The notes under the pieces were generated by a model. The model saw nothing but the letters and a program-made list of their open reading frames with translations, was not told the DNA's origin and did no database searches. Source: Chamaecyparis obtusa (taxonomy: Eukaryota > Streptophyta > Pinopsida > Cupressales > Cupressaceae). From it: DNA of 64,000 nt. The position numbers and the translations under genes were made by a program. Positions 11,247 to 22,941 of this stretch are shown here, piece after piece. The stretch spans positions 806,001 through 870,000 of the forward strand of contig BSBK01006741.1 in the NCBI GenBank assembly GCA_027943335.1, given 5' to 3'. Numbering within the stretch: the first letter of the stretch is position 1; every line of letters starts with the position of its first letter.

Positions 11247-12152
11247 TTAAAGCAAAAGGGAAGCCAACTGATCACATTCATCATGAGTCAAACATTTCCC
11301 AATTTTTATCAACCTTTCAGAATTAGTTTCATCCATTTGAATATCAATAGTCTCAGTGATTAATAAATCACTTCTTATCAAAGAATCCATCGGTAAAGAA
11401 GCGATATCTTGTTCTTCATGTTCTCCAAAATAAGGTTTAGTTTTTAAGCAATAAGGCTTTCGTCGCTTATGATGAAACTTAGGTAAGTCCTCATAAACCC
11501 CTAAATATTCCATTAAAGCCTCTTCTTTAGGGAAGATATCCAAAGAAGGTTGTTGATTAAGATCAAGAAGCAATGGATTAACCAACTTCAACTGTCCACT
11601 GCAAATATGATTAACATTAAGAGGAAAAGCAGAGGGTTTTCGGTAAGGATTAAATCCTAATCCATACATATGGTCATAGATGTCATTATCCAAGGGTACT
11701 TGTATACCTTGTTCATATTTACCACATCCTTTCCCATTGAACCCTGATTTCTTAAGCAAATGATAACTAGGACCATATCGATCAGTCATATAAGAAGGAG
11801 TCCAAGGAGTGGCATATGTCACAATATCATAACAATCAGGTTTTATAGTGTCAAGTGTTTCATTGCATGAAGCAGCAACAAAATTACTTTTTAATTCTTC
11901 AGATAATGGAGAAGAAAAAATTTTTTACTCAAACTCATTATGTTGCTTCATAAAGTCTAAATCAGAGATCTTATATTCGCCAATAAATGTAGGATTAAAA
12001 TCCAATGTTCCCCAATCATCTTCAGTCAAGGAAGAGGAAGAAGGTGGATTTTCTTGTTGTTGAATTTTAGGTTGTTTTATCTCAGGTTGTTGTATTGGCG
12101 ATTGTTTTTCAATCTCTTTACTAGGTTGAATAGGTTCAGATATTTTAGCATA
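11247..12152 (-). pseudogene. Pol linker with G-patch-like segment
   Basis: The frame from 11822 down holds YHLLKKSGFNGKGCGKYEQG, which fits the glycine pattern of a G-patch (an RNA-binding motif that activates DEAH helicases and also occurs next to the protease in some retroviruses). It sits between protease and RT. The remainder is acidic, with no recognised domain. A stop near 11926 separates it from the protease frame. The G-patch call is a by-eye pattern match and the flanking function is unknown. Confidence 0.55.
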
Positions 12153-12836
12153 TTATGCATTTAAGAAAGGATTCAGAGCATCATCCGCATGTAATGTATA
12201 CATTAGATTGTTATAGATGAATCGAACCTTGTGATGGAGAGTAAAAGGAACTTCATGCATAGTATGTAACCACGGTTTTCCTAAAAGAAGGTTATAGTTA
12301 AGTGGTCTAGGCATAACATGAATAGGAGTATGTAGAATAACTGGACCCACCTTAATAGGTAAGGTAATAATACCCAAAGTTTTTTTTGCAATATTATCAA
12401 ATCCACGTATAGGAACATTATCAGGTTGAATGGTAGATAAATCAGCCTTAATTGCTTTGAGCATGTCCATGCTACAAACATTACATCTAGATCCATTATC
12501 AATTAAGGTTCTTTGAATGATGCTCTTATTAATAGAGACAGCCACCATAAGAGCATCATATTGATTTTGCACCTCTGATGAAGGTAGATCATCATCAGAA
12601 AACACAATAGGAGGTATAGAAGGCATAGCATGCATACAATCCAAAATTGAATGGATGTTTTCTTGGTTAGGAGGCATAGCAAGAAGAGTAGATAAAGCCT
12701 TTTGCAAACTTGCATAATATGTTAGGGATGTTTGAAGTAATTCCCATAGAGATATTTTGGTAGGAGTAGCACGTAATTGATCAAGTAAGTTGTACTCCTT
12801 AAAGGTAGAAGGAAACCTAGGTGCTTGGGGAAACAT
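12153..12836 (-). pseudogene. Tat retropepsin-like protease
   Basis: The core reads TLIDNGSRCNVCS; the usual D-S/T-G triad is here D-N-G. It is followed by the second-lobe pattern YNLLLGKPWLHTM, typical of retroelement aspartic proteases (LLGRPWL). The preceding ~110 residues are of unknown role. It would cut Gag-Pol. The Asn in the triad is also known from Athila/Tat relatives, so it is not by itself proof of loss. Confidence 0.8.
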
Positions 12837-12884
12837 AGGTTGAGAAGGAGGTAAAGAAACTGGAACAGTAGGTTGAGGATTATT

Positions 12885-13235
12885 CTATGTACGATAAGCA
12901 TGTGAAACAAAATCAATGTTATCAAAGAAATCCAAGGGATCTCTAGGTTTACCCTTAACTGTTATAGGAGGACATCCTTTTACTGTCATCAAAGGTTTAG
13001 GAAATATCATTTTTAGTTTATCAATGTTGCAAATAGTGGGACATGAAGGTAACCATGCACACACCCTATGGTAAAGGTCAATTGGAGAGGTTGTGGAGGA
13101 GAGTGAAATAGGAATAGGATCCATGGAGACCATATTCAAACCGTTTTCATCCTCACTACCATGTTCCTCATTAGGGATTCTATCCTCTTGTATAATAAAA
13201 GCATCATCAAAGTACTCAAAACAAGAATCATACAT
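12885..13235 (-). pseudogene. ORF in the gag position, no gag domain recognised
   Basis: A 116-codon frame starting MYDSCFEYFDDAFIIQED lies 170 bases inside the proposed PBS. It is acidic at the start and has KLKMIFPKPLMTVKGCPP in its second half. I see no capsid block and no CCHC knuckle here or before the protease. Either gag has diverged beyond recognition by eye or has been deleted. The gap to the protease frame is under 50 bases. Confidence 0.5.
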
Positions 13236-13389
13236 GTTGAATACAAAGAAAGTACTAAAAGCATGAAAAATAGAAATATATTTGTATTTTTAAAGGAATT
13301 TTGCAATTTTTTTGGACTTTTGAAATATAAATGCGAAAGAAATCTACAAGATTTAAATCTAACACCATAAAAGAAAGAGTTGTCGTAAA

Positions 13390-13400
13390 CGGGTTCACCA
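13390..13400 (-). other. Candidate primer-binding site
   Basis: The minus strand reads TGGTGAACCCG, four bases after a CA that could end the LTR (plus TG at 13404). The TGG start and spacing fit a PBS, but I cannot name the primer tRNA with confidence. Confidence 0.4.
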
Positions 13401-13403
13401 AAA

Positions 13404-14839
13404 TGAATAAGGTGAAGATGGAAGCATAGTAACATACATAACATTCATCACCTATTCATTTAGAAAGGATGTTTAGAAGCATAAATAGATCTAAAAATGC
13501 TTGGAAATTAATTAGATCAAAGTACATCCCTCATCATGATGTTAGTATAGAAATACCTATTTTCTAAAGTCTATATGAAGTTTCGGGAAATTCCATCACT
13601 TGTTCTAGATTGGAAATGTTGAGGCGGATAAAACCCAGAAATCTTTTCTTCAGATTCACACAGGTCAACTTTGACCTTTTAAAAGGTCAAAGACCACATT
13701 TTTACTCGGAAGTCCGATTCCAATTCTGCTCCCAGATCCTGAAATTTTAGCAAAAAGGGTACTCCAATCTATCCTCTAATTCCCAAAACATCACCTGCAG
13801 ATATCTGAAAAAGGGGTTTTTGGGGTGGCTATATAGGGTTTTGCCTTAGTCAAACCCCTATTTTGGTGATTCCCACCTCCATGAATAGCCGATTGAAATA
13901 GTATGTGTGTGTGTATATTGAAAGTGTAAAGCTAAGATCTAATCATCTAGATTAAAACCCTAGCATGAATATGTATGAAATAACAATGCATAGATTTGAA
14001 TGTGATAGAAAATCATACCAAGCCCCCAAGGCTAAAGTACTTCTACCATTCTCACAATCCATAATTGTTACTCCATGTTTGAGCTTGAAATTTTGATGAT
14101 GATGGATCAAGGAAGAATGATTCTCTCTTGCTCCAAATATGAATGCTTGAAGATGCTTGAAGACTTGAAATGCTTGCTTGAACACCTTGAGAACTTGAGA
14201 GCTTGATTGCTTGAGATGAGATGTGAAAATGAGAGAGGAAGGCCTCCTTTTATAATGAATTAGGTCACACTCCTCTAGAAGGGCCACCTTGAAGAATTAA
14301 ATCCCAATTAGGTCCTAACCTTTAGAGAATGGATCTAAATTAAATGTAATTAAAGGATTTACCATTTCAAAGCCTGAAATAGCTAACTCAGAGGCGGGAA
14401 GTTAATAATCCCGAAAGCTAAATAAGCGGGAATTGAAAACTTGAAATCCTAGCAAGATGAGGTCAAGGTTGAGGTCGACCTTGACCTAGTCAGGGTCAAG
14501 GTCGACCTTGACTAGAAACCCTAACTTTTGTCAGGATGCAATTTAAAGACCCTGAAGATGCCCAAAAACTTAGAAATGAAGTCTGATGAGAATAGAATGT
14601 CTATGATAGATAAAAGATCATGTGATTGACATGATGAAGGCTAGGAGGACCCATCTCTATATCCTACCTAGAAATTAGAGTCATAGAAGAGGGGAATTAA
14701 GGAGAATCCTTAGGATCCTAACCCTAATTTCACCCAGGACATAGAAATGCATCCTAAATGCAGGTTTATCATGATAAATGCACTGAAAGAGGGTGCTAAA
14801 CCTATCCAAATGGAAGTGCTTCCATTTTAAGATGATACA
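13404..14839 (-). repeat. 5' LTR of the Tat element (~1.44 kb)
   Basis: The right edge (14839, CA on plus) is fixed by similarity to 4432-5005 ending at the same base pattern. The left edge is set by the candidate PBS and a TG at 13404. A TATA box for minus transcription lies at 14248-14254. A short GT microsatellite is at about 13901-13914. The TTGACC patch at 14461-14512 is about 27 bp longer than in the other LTR. Confidence 0.7.
14248..14254 (-). promoter_or_regulatory. TATA box of Tat LTR
   Basis: The minus strand reads TTATAAAAGGAGGCC, conserved in the left LTR (4441-4447). It lies about 590 bp into the LTR, a reasonable U3/R border. Confidence 0.6.
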
Positions 14840-17213
14840 CTATCATTGCTATGCATGAGGTTATTCATTCTTTAGAGGAAGGCAAAAAGGATGGGTTCCT
14901 GCTCAAGCTTGATTTGTCTAAGGCCTATGATAGGGTGGACTGGTTGTTCCTGGATAAGGTTCTTGAAGCTTTTGGCTTTAATGATAAAACTAGAAAGATT
15001 ATATCTCAACTGATCTCCACCCCCACTTTTGTGGTGATGGTTAATGGTTCTCCCATGGATTTTTTCAAATCCTCTAGAGGGCTTAGGTAAGGTGATCCCC
15101 TTTCCCCTATCCTCTTTATTATTCTGGCAAAGTGCTTGGGAATACTTATTTATGATAAAAGGAGTAGAGGAGATTTTTCTAGGATAAAACCCTCTTCAGG
15201 ACCCCTAATCTTCTCTCATCAATAATTTGTGGATGACACCATTCTCAATACTTACTCTAATGCCATGGGTCAACTCATCAACTGGAGCAAGAGCTCGGTC
15301 TTCTTTGTCAACACCCCTAAAGGTAGACAAAGAAAAATTGTTGGTATCTTCGGGCTCCCTATGGGGGCTAGACCTCTTGACCTCTTTTGGGACAATCTCA
15401 TTGACAGGTTCAATAGAAAATTGGCTGGCTGGAAGGGTATTATTCTGAGTCATGCTGGTAAAGTTCTTCTAAACAAATCTACTTTACATAATTTACCTAC
15501 TTATGCCCTTAGCCTATTCTCTATTCCTCCCAAAGTGGTTGATACTTTGGAGTCTATTCAGAGGAATTTTCTATGGGCTGGTCTTGAAGGCAATAAGAAG
15601 TACCCACTTGTGGCTTGAGACAATAACTGCAAACCTAGAAAGCAAGGGGGTTGGGGATTAGGAATCTAAAGCAGTTCAATAGGGGTTTGTAAGCTAAACA
15701 GATATGGAGGATCCTTAACTCCAAGGGGGAATGGAGGGATATTCTGAAGGATAAGTATTTGGCCAATATCAATTTCAAGCAATTCATCAACAGGGATAAG
15801 GACCCAAAGGGATCCAACATTTGGAATGGCATTATAAAGACTAAAGGGTTAGCCATTGAGAAGGTGAAATGGAAACTTGGTAATGGTGAAGATATCAACT
15901 TCTGGCTTGATGATTGGCTTAGTTTGGGGCTTTTATGGAACATTGAGTAGTACAATAGATGGGTGATGCCTTGCATGGAAAGATTTGGCTGCAGGGTGAG
16001 AGACTACCGAGTCAATGAAGAGTGGGTGAACTTGACCGAGATATCCCAGGAGCTCAAGCCACTGATGGACATGATTAGGCTTATCCCTTTGTCCCTCAAC
16101 AAGGATGCTATTATTTGGGGAATGACTAAGGATGGAAACTACACTGTGGCCTCGGGCTATGAAACCATGTAGGGTATTGAAACTATCCCTATTTGGGCCA
16201 AAGCTTTGTATCCTGGCCTTACCCCCAAAATCAACATTTTTTCTGGATAATGCTTCAAAACCATATTTTAATGGTGGAGAACCTTATCAAGAGGGGCCAT
16301 CAAATGCCTAATCAATGTATCCTTTTTAAAAAGCATATTGAAAGTGTTGATCACCTTTTCATCCATTGCCATTTCACCAGAGATATTTGGTCTTCTTTCC
16401 TATCTTTCTACAAGTTGACTTGGGTTTTTCCCAATAACATGAGGGAGCTCTTTGAACAGTGGCACTGTGGGGTGTCTGGGGATGTGAGAAAGGGCTTTTG
16501 GGATTGGTCTCTACCCCATCTCTATTGGGGGGTGTGGAAGGAGTAGAACAATCAAATTTTTAGGGAAAAAGAAGCCAATGCTATGGTGGTCTTTCACAAA
16601 AGCCTAAATGCTCTGGTAGAAAACTATACTATCATAAAAGGCTATAATCCTCTTCTCAATGATAAGGAGAATGATTGAAGTAGGAGGGAGGACTACAGAT
16701 GGGCTCTTCTACCTGAGGGCTGGTTTAAAGCTAACTTTGGTGGGGCTGCGAAAGGTAAACCAGGACAAGCTGGGATTGGGGGCATCGTTAGAAATAATCA
16801 TGGGAAAGGAATTGCTTCTATTTCAGCTCCTCTAGGGGTGCAAAATAATCATTATGTGGAAGCAATTGCAGCCCATCAAACTATAAAGCTTGCCTAGGAT
16901 ATAGGAGTCAGAAAACTGTGGCTAGAAGGAGACTCAAAGAACATAATAGATTGTCTCAACAAGAAAAATGAGCCTACCTGGATGATTGCAAATATAATTA
17001 ATGAGAGTGTTTAGGTTCTCAAGTCCTTTGATAGAGTCTACATGGCTCATGAATATAGGGAAGCAAATCAAGTGGCTGACAGGCCGGCCAACTGGGCAGT
17101 CGGGAAAGATGAGATGAAAAGATGGATGGACAGACATAATATTCCAATAGAAATCAAAGATTTAATTGAAAGAGAGAGAATCCTGGGCAGATTGGGAAAC
17201 ATTAAATGTTAAT
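14840..17213 (+). pseudogene. LINE (L1-like) ORF2 remnant: RT, zinc finger, RNase H
   Basis: The sequence starts inside the RT (HEVIHSLEEGKKDGFLLKLD, then SKAYDRVDW), so the endonuclease and RT start are missing, lost at the Tat insertion. GDPLSPILFI follows a TAG, then FVDD (the catalytic box) joined directly to NTYSNAMGQLINWSKSS; about 30 residues normally between them are gone. Later come a zf-RVT-like CILFKKHIESVDHLFIHC and an RNase H block (FKANFGGAAKGKPGQAGIGG, then WLEGDSKNII), as in plant L1-type elements. Many stops and several shifts show it is dead. ORF2 would nick DNA and copy the LINE RNA in place. Confidence 0.85.
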
Positions 17214-17442
17214 AATGAAATTTTATGTGTTATCGGAAATGTGTTGAAATATGATGTGTAAGTACGCAAGCCAAAGTATGAATTACCTGAGCAATTGCCA
17301 TCATAGCACTTTGAGGCCCATTTTTGGGTTTAATTTCCATAAGTTCAAAAGAAGGATCAAGAATATCATTCTTTTTATCTGTTGGTCCCAAATTTTGAAA
17401 GACATTGTTATCAGAAGAATTTTTTGTAGAGAGAGTGAAAAA
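17214..17442 (+). other. Spacer between LINE ORF2 and the next frame
   Basis: Bases between the LINE stop codons and the next ATG show no gene. Whether the LINE is continuous across it, or the downstream frame belongs to another element, cannot be settled from one copy. Confidence 0.4.
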
Positions 17443-19299
17443 ATGGTGGGGGAAAGACATAGGAGGGAACCAGAGGATGAAGCTTTGAAGTGGTAGCAGC
17501 ACTCTAAGGTGTGGGGTATTCTGAGTAAAGGTGATGTTACTTCTTTCATTGAATGGTTGCATGGGTGGAAACCCTCTATTACCAAAACCATGGTTAAGAA
17601 CTGGAATGAGGGGAGTGTCAAAATTGATGGGGTTGAGTTCATGGTGATGGAGGAGGTTATTTCTATGGTCACGGGAATCCCCATTGTCGAGAAGAAATTC
17701 TATAGAGACAAGCGCATTTTTGGTTAGGTGGTGTTGGAATTTGCTAAAGGAGCGGAGGAAAAGAAGGCTCTTATGAAGAAGGGCACCTACTACCTGCCAA
17801 GGTCCATCAAACCGCTATGGAGGTTTGTGCTGAGGGTGATAGTCAAGTATATCTCCCTGGACATGAGATTCAATAGCATCTACTCTTACCACTTTGTGCT
17901 TCTCAACCATTTCAAGTCTGGGGCTAAGATCTCTATCACTTTTTACCTTTATTCATCTATCAATGAGAATATTAATGACTACAAGGAGAAGCCTATTGGC
18001 AACCCTACTTTCCATGAGGGGCTCTTGCTATTGATTTATGAATTTTTCAAGGCTAGGACTATAGGAAAAGAAATTAAGCAGGGGAAAGTGGGGAAGGAGG
18101 GTTTAGATGAGGAGTTAGATTCACGAGAAGAAGAGTATATCCCTTCTGATACTGAGGAAAGCCAAGATATGCATTTGGACACGGATGCAAAGGCCACCCC
18201 TCAGACTAAAAAGGGGAAAAAGAAGATTAAAAAAGAGAAATTGGAGAGAAAGGACAAACTTGAACCTAAGCAGAGCTTTGAGATCTCTTCTGATAGAGAT
18301 TATGATGAGGAGGCAGAGGGTATGGAAATGGAGGATGAAAGTGCTGATGAGGAGGAAGATACGTTAGGTGAGGAGGATGAAATTAAGGAGAAGAAGAAAG
18401 GAAAGAGAAACATTATAATTAAGATGCCCGCGGACATAGAAGAGGATCCTAATGTTAATTCCATCAGGAAGCAAAAAAAAAGGAAGAACATTGAAGAATA
18501 AAATAAGGAGGAAGGAAAAGAGGAGGGGAAGGATAGTGAAGAGGAAGAGGAGAGTCAGGGGAGAGAGGATGACCATGAGCAGGACTGTGATGAATATGGG
18601 ACTGACTAGTACACCTGCAAGATCATGGACAAAGAGAAGAGTGTGGTCTGGAGAAATTTTCATAATGTTTCTATCAGGATGGGTCTAAAGAGGGAAATGA
18701 TGAAAACTTTGGTTAAGGAGAATAAGGAGGGAAAAATTCAAATGGAGGACCTTATTGACCCTACCCTGGTTATTTTGAGTGACATCACAAAAGAAAACCC
18801 TTAGATGGATGTGCTCAACAATTCTAAAAATAGTGTTATTGATAGCTATAGAACTACTAAATGGACCTACCATGAAATCCAGGAGCTAAAATTTAGGGTG
18901 GGTAGACTGGAGAGGGAGGATAGCAGTAGCAAGATTAGTCTTACTGAGGAGAAGAATGATATGGAAAATAAAATGGATGAAGTGAAGAAAAGAGTTCAGA
19001 GTGTGGAGGGAACTTTTTAGAAAATCGCTAAACAAAGCTACAACATTCTCAAAGCTTCTAACGAAAACATAAAGGTCTTGATCAACAAAATAGAGAAACA
19101 CATGGGTAACAAGGAGGAGTCTCCCAATAGTGGCAAAGATAAATCTCTAGAGGATGGTCTGAGGAAGAGAACCAGATCCAGCACTATGGAGAAAGACACC
19201 CAGGAACCTAATAAAGATCTATCTGACCTTAAGGAGGTGGTAGATAAGGGATCTGAGCTTGAGATTCATGCGACGAAGATCCTCAGAGAGTTTTCTTGA
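17443..19299 (+). pseudogene. 618-codon decayed frame of unknown function next to the LINE
   Basis: From the ATG at 17443 to the TGA at 19297 one reading frame holds with no net frameshift, broken only by in-frame stops (mostly TAG, one TAA). Residues about 20-230 look globular, with NWNEGSVKIDGVEFMVMEEV, VTGIP and SYHFVLLNHFKSGAKISI. This resembles proteins annotated as putative plant transposon proteins. Residues about 235-380 are Lys/Glu-rich and acidic. Residues about 455-560 form coiled coils (ELKFRVGRLERED; ENKMDEVKKRVQSVEGTF). The order of domains mirrors the LTR-borne proteins at 22942-26607 and 36396-40463. Function unknown. It could be a LINE ORF1/ORF3 or a captured gene. Confidence 0.6.
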
Positions 19300-19510
19300 G
19301 CCTCTCTCCTGACTTTGAGCCCATCCTAGTTTTATGTTTCTATCCCTGGTTCTATTTTCTACTTTTATCTGTTGCTTGCTGGTGGACTGTGACTATTTGT
19401 TATTTTTCTATGGCTACTTTGTTGATGTATACTTTTAATTGTTTATCTTTGTTAAACTTTTAACTCTGTAAGGGTTTCAGGGCCCCATTAAAGCCTATTT
19501 TCCTTAATCA
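19300..19510 (+). other. L1-like 3' untranslated end
   Basis: T-rich sequence with GGTGGACTGTG, then GGGTTTCAGGGCCCCATTAA and a short A-run (TTAATCAAAAAC). The GGGTTTCAGG...CCC...TTAA arrangement is what I know from 3' ends of plant L1-type LINEs. It suggests that the preceding frame belongs to a LINE transcript. There is no long poly(A) tail. Confidence 0.5.
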
Positions 19511-20549
19511 AAAACATCTCACATGACATTTACTAAAATTATATATATTAATTTTGATATCATGGTAGATTGAAAAAGTAGTAGATTGATTAATAGGATA
19601 CTATAAGCACAAATTGAGAATGGTATGATAGAAGACATTTTGAGTATCCAAAATATTTCATTTTTTCTCATTTTGTGTGATTTTTTAATTTCAAGTTTTA
19701 TGGAATGTTACAATTCACAAATTATGTTATTTGTTTTTTTATAGGTCTAAAGAATTTGGCCATAAGTTAAAAGTTTCACTTTCATTCAAATGGATCTAGA
19801 GATTTGATTGCAACCATGTCATAGTACATGTATGTTCATGTAAATTTTTCCTTTTTAATTTACTTTTTAGTATCGATAAGCATAATAATAATAATAATAT
19901 TTTTATTTAATTTAATAAGAGCTATAGATGAACACAAACATCTATAGGACCTCTAGGTCATTGCTCTATGCATGTCACCACTTGAGGATGGTTAATGGGT
20001 ATTATTGGAGTCCATAGGCCTTAGGAACATTGAAAATATTCCTACTAATTTTTATATATGGATGTTAACCAAACTGTTTGATAAGTTGGACTTAGATATT
20101 TCTTGTTATCCACTAGTGAGATGACAATCATCATGAAGGATGCAAGGAGGATATTTCATCTCACAACTCTTTGACATAAATAAGTGGAGGTCCCTAGGAC
20201 TGCATAGTATGAGAAATATAATTATGTTAATGGTGTATAAATAGGGATATGGTGCCATGATATTTACCATGATGATGATGAGGAATGCATTTTGGGTGTG
20301 CAAGTAGATTTTATTAATGTGTGAAACTAGTGCTCTGACAAAAACCTGAGAGTTAAAAATATGAAATCTTCCAAAAGATACTTTTAAATGTTAAAATTTG
20401 TAATCCTGGGTGGAGATGCTAGTCCCTAGGTGTAGATGCCAAATTGCATAGATGACAGTTCTAGGGCACAAACACCAAAGCATGATAGTTTCTGAGAGCT
20501 TCCAAAAATGAAAGAAAGATGCAAGAAAGAAGAGTTTAGATAGGGACGT
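19511..20549. other. AT-rich DNA, no gene seen
   Basis: No open frame with recognisable content on either strand. A small (ATA)n microsatellite is at 19882-19899. The part near 20100-20549 may be internal sequence of the older LTR element described next, but I find no gag or pol in it. Confidence 0.5.
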
Positions 20550-20572
20550 GGGTCCCACCGGGCATGCCAAAA
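20550..20572 (-). other. PBS-like sequence beside a probable older LTR
   Basis: The minus strand reads TTTTGGCATGCCCGGTGGGA, resembling the TTGGCACGCC-GTGGGAC sequence found just inside the 5' LTR of some plant Ty3/gypsy elements. A TG at 20573 follows on the plus strand, as expected for an LTR edge. The TATA-like box at 63696, on the other side of the insertion, points the other way, so orientation is uncertain. Confidence 0.4.
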
Positions 20573-21799
20573 TGTATGTAATGAAAAATATTCTTGTTGA
20601 GAGCAAGCTAAATAATCAAATGTTAAAAAAACATGTTATTCAAATACAAACTTAATGTTTAATGAAACTTGCAATAAAAACAACTAGGAAGCTTTCTCCA
20701 CAACCTCCGATGAGCAATAAGCAAACACACCCAAGGTTTTCTTGATTTTAGCTCTTAGAGAATATGTGGGTGTGCTCTCCCAACACAATATTTAAATCCC
20801 ACTTATGATTACCAAATGAAAAATGCAAGACTAAACTATTAACTACCATGAAAATGGCATTGAATGAACTCAAGGGCTAGTTATGGAGAACTAGCCTCAA
20901 GCATGCAATGTGGATGAAGAAAAATAACTATGATCTACTATGAAACTATTGTACCATTAATCCAAGGAGATACTAAAAAAGTTAGATAACAATAAATGCA
21001 AGAAAATTCTAAGACTATGTTAGCATGATAACTCTAATGCAAAAATAATGGATGATTTACTCTTGGCAAGGGTCCTATTTATAGGATTTTGGAAGGATGG
21101 GGTGAGGTGGATCACATGTGGCATCTACATAGGTGCCACATGAAGGACACATAAGCCATGCAAGATTCCAATTTTTCTCACACATGTGTGACCAACTTGA
21201 GATGTGACAGGTCAATGTGTACTTCAAGTAGACATGTGTAAGAAGGTGTAAGGAAAAAGGTCCACTTTCATGTTTTTAGAATGTGTAAGGGGTGTCATCA
21301 AAGTTCTAAGAAACCTTCTTGGGTCTTTTTTTGGATTATTTTGAGAAGGTAATTTTTGGATATTTTCTCACACATGTGTGAGCAAATAATTAAGGCTAAT
21401 GGGTGTAGGATGTTTTCACCTTGTATTTTGTGTATCTAAACAACTTCAATCATAAAAAACACCTCTTGTTAAGGAAAATTATTTATTGTTTCTCCCTAGC
21501 AACCGAATTCATAAACTTTCCCTAGTTTTCTTCAACCCTATTAGGGTGATCACTGTAATCACCTAAAAATGGTCATCTAGACTATTAGCCCCTTTTGCTA
21601 AATCGTCAATTGCTTATTCTTGACCAAATCCTAGTTCTATCATTTATTCAATTATTTTCTATGGGCTAACCATTTTTCTTTATTTATTTAAAAGGAATTT
21701 CCTCCTCTTTTATTAAATAAAAAGCCCCCCACTTTTCATCTTATCCTAAGTTGCACAAATAAAGCATTATTCTTATTTTTAGAAAGAAGAAAAACACTT
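20573..21799. repeat. Probable older LTR, left part (right part resumes at 63550)
   Basis: The stretch starts TGTATGTAATG next to a PBS-like sequence. It contains no ORF and holds two CACACATGTGTGA-like palindromic motifs (near 21179 and 21370). It stops exactly at the outer giant-LTR element. The 5 bp before the break (CACTT) and after the far end of that element (CACCT at 63550) are a near-perfect target duplication, so this LTR continues on the far side. Only one copy is in the window, so its true ends are unproven. Confidence 0.45.
21795..21799. repeat. Target-site duplication of outer element, left (CACTT)
   Basis: It matches CACCT at 63550-63554 in four of five bases. One C/T change is easily explained by age. 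Confidence 0.6.
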
Positions 21800-22941
21800 T
21801 GTTGGTTCCTAGATAGGATTTTACACTCCATGAGATACCAATATGCCTATGGCTGATGTTAAGGATTGGTTAATTCCAAATATGAGAAATCTCTAGGCAA
21901 CTGGACCAACTATAGGGACAAGACTGCCCTCTTCACTTCTAGCTCTGCAAAACCAAGGTGGGTACACCTGATCCAATAGTTTTAACTCTGTTTCTCATCT
22001 AATACTGGATCTTACAATAGATAATAGTGAGAAAGTACTAAGTAACAACCTATTACTCATTGACTCTACATCACTGGGTAGAACAACATATAAAGTAAAT
22101 AAAATGTAAAAGACTGGTATTGATTTAATGTTTTCAAGATTACACGATTTCAATCATTCCATACAAAGAAAAGATGGGAAAATATAGGCCAGTGCCTTAT
22201 CCATTGGGCAAAATATCAAAAGACGGAATGAATAAAATAGTGTTTGAAAGATAATTGGTCTTGAAACATAAATACAAAATATTCCAAATCTTTCCTACTT
22301 ATAGAGATTCCCTAAATAGATTTAGTAAATATGCATCCCACTCAGAGCAATATTTAATCTAATCCTGGATCAGAACTCGGAGCTAAACACATACATATAA
22401 ACCTCTGAAAGACTTAAATATTTACTGAATAGACTCACAAGAGAGACAAAGACTTGAGATTTGTATTAAGTGTAACCTTGAACATTGCATACATCATACT
22501 CTGAATCAATAAGCTTGCAAAATAGTAGCAACAACCTATACTTTTCTATTTCTTTGATAAAATGATACAAGATTTTACAATCCTCAACTAAGGGTTAGGG
22601 TTTTAGAGTTTCTATCTTTTTAACTCATAGACTCTCAATACCTAGAATGATCATGGAAAATCCCTTATATACAAGGAGATGCAACAAGCTACTGATCATT
22701 CTAGGGTTACAAAAATTTAACCTAAAACTTTTTCAACAACCTCCAAAGATTTATAATAAATACATCGATGAAATAGGTGAGATATTTCATAGAAGAGCCA
22801 CCACCTCCCTATGTCTTCAATGTTGTCCTCAGCTTCTTTCGACAAATCTGACTTGTAACATCTTGTTGTCCATCCTACAATAAATGTCTTCCTGTATCTC
22901 ACCAACAGATATGACCCAAAAAGTAACTGTCTTTACTTGCT
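21800..22941 (-). other. R/U5 part of the 3' LTR, no clear gene
   Basis: On the minus strand the frame just after the LTR-ORF stop remains fairly open to about 22720 (SYLLVRYRKTFIVGWTTRCY), which may be a continuation past a CAG-to-TAG stop or a spurious reading. The rest up to the LTR end is AT-rich with no gene. The equivalent in the other LTR is 56827-57982. Confidence 0.45.

Larger units (their letters stand above)
4432..14839 (-). mobile_element. Tat-type Ty3/gypsy retrotransposon with antisense extra gene
   Basis: Left and right LTRs share the edge next to GATGATACA (5005 and 14839), with a polypurine tract just inside the left LTR. Minus-strand coding runs from 13235 to 8072: a gag-position ORF, protease, G-patch-like segment, RT, RNase H, a second RNase H and integrase. 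Between integrase and the left (3') LTR lies a plus-strand plant mobile domain gene. The second RNase H after the first marks the Tat lineage. The left LTR is truncated at 4432 by the chromovirus. The right edge interrupts a LINE at 14839/14840. Confidence 0.85.

Noticed and set aside
20391..20606. Minus-strand ORF of 71 codons near the older LTR
   Set aside because: It crosses the proposed LTR/PBS boundary and shows no domain.
22590..22610. Telomere-like GGTTAGGGTTTTAGAG
   Set aside because: A single short match, also mutated in the other LTR copy; no array, so not interstitial telomere DNA.
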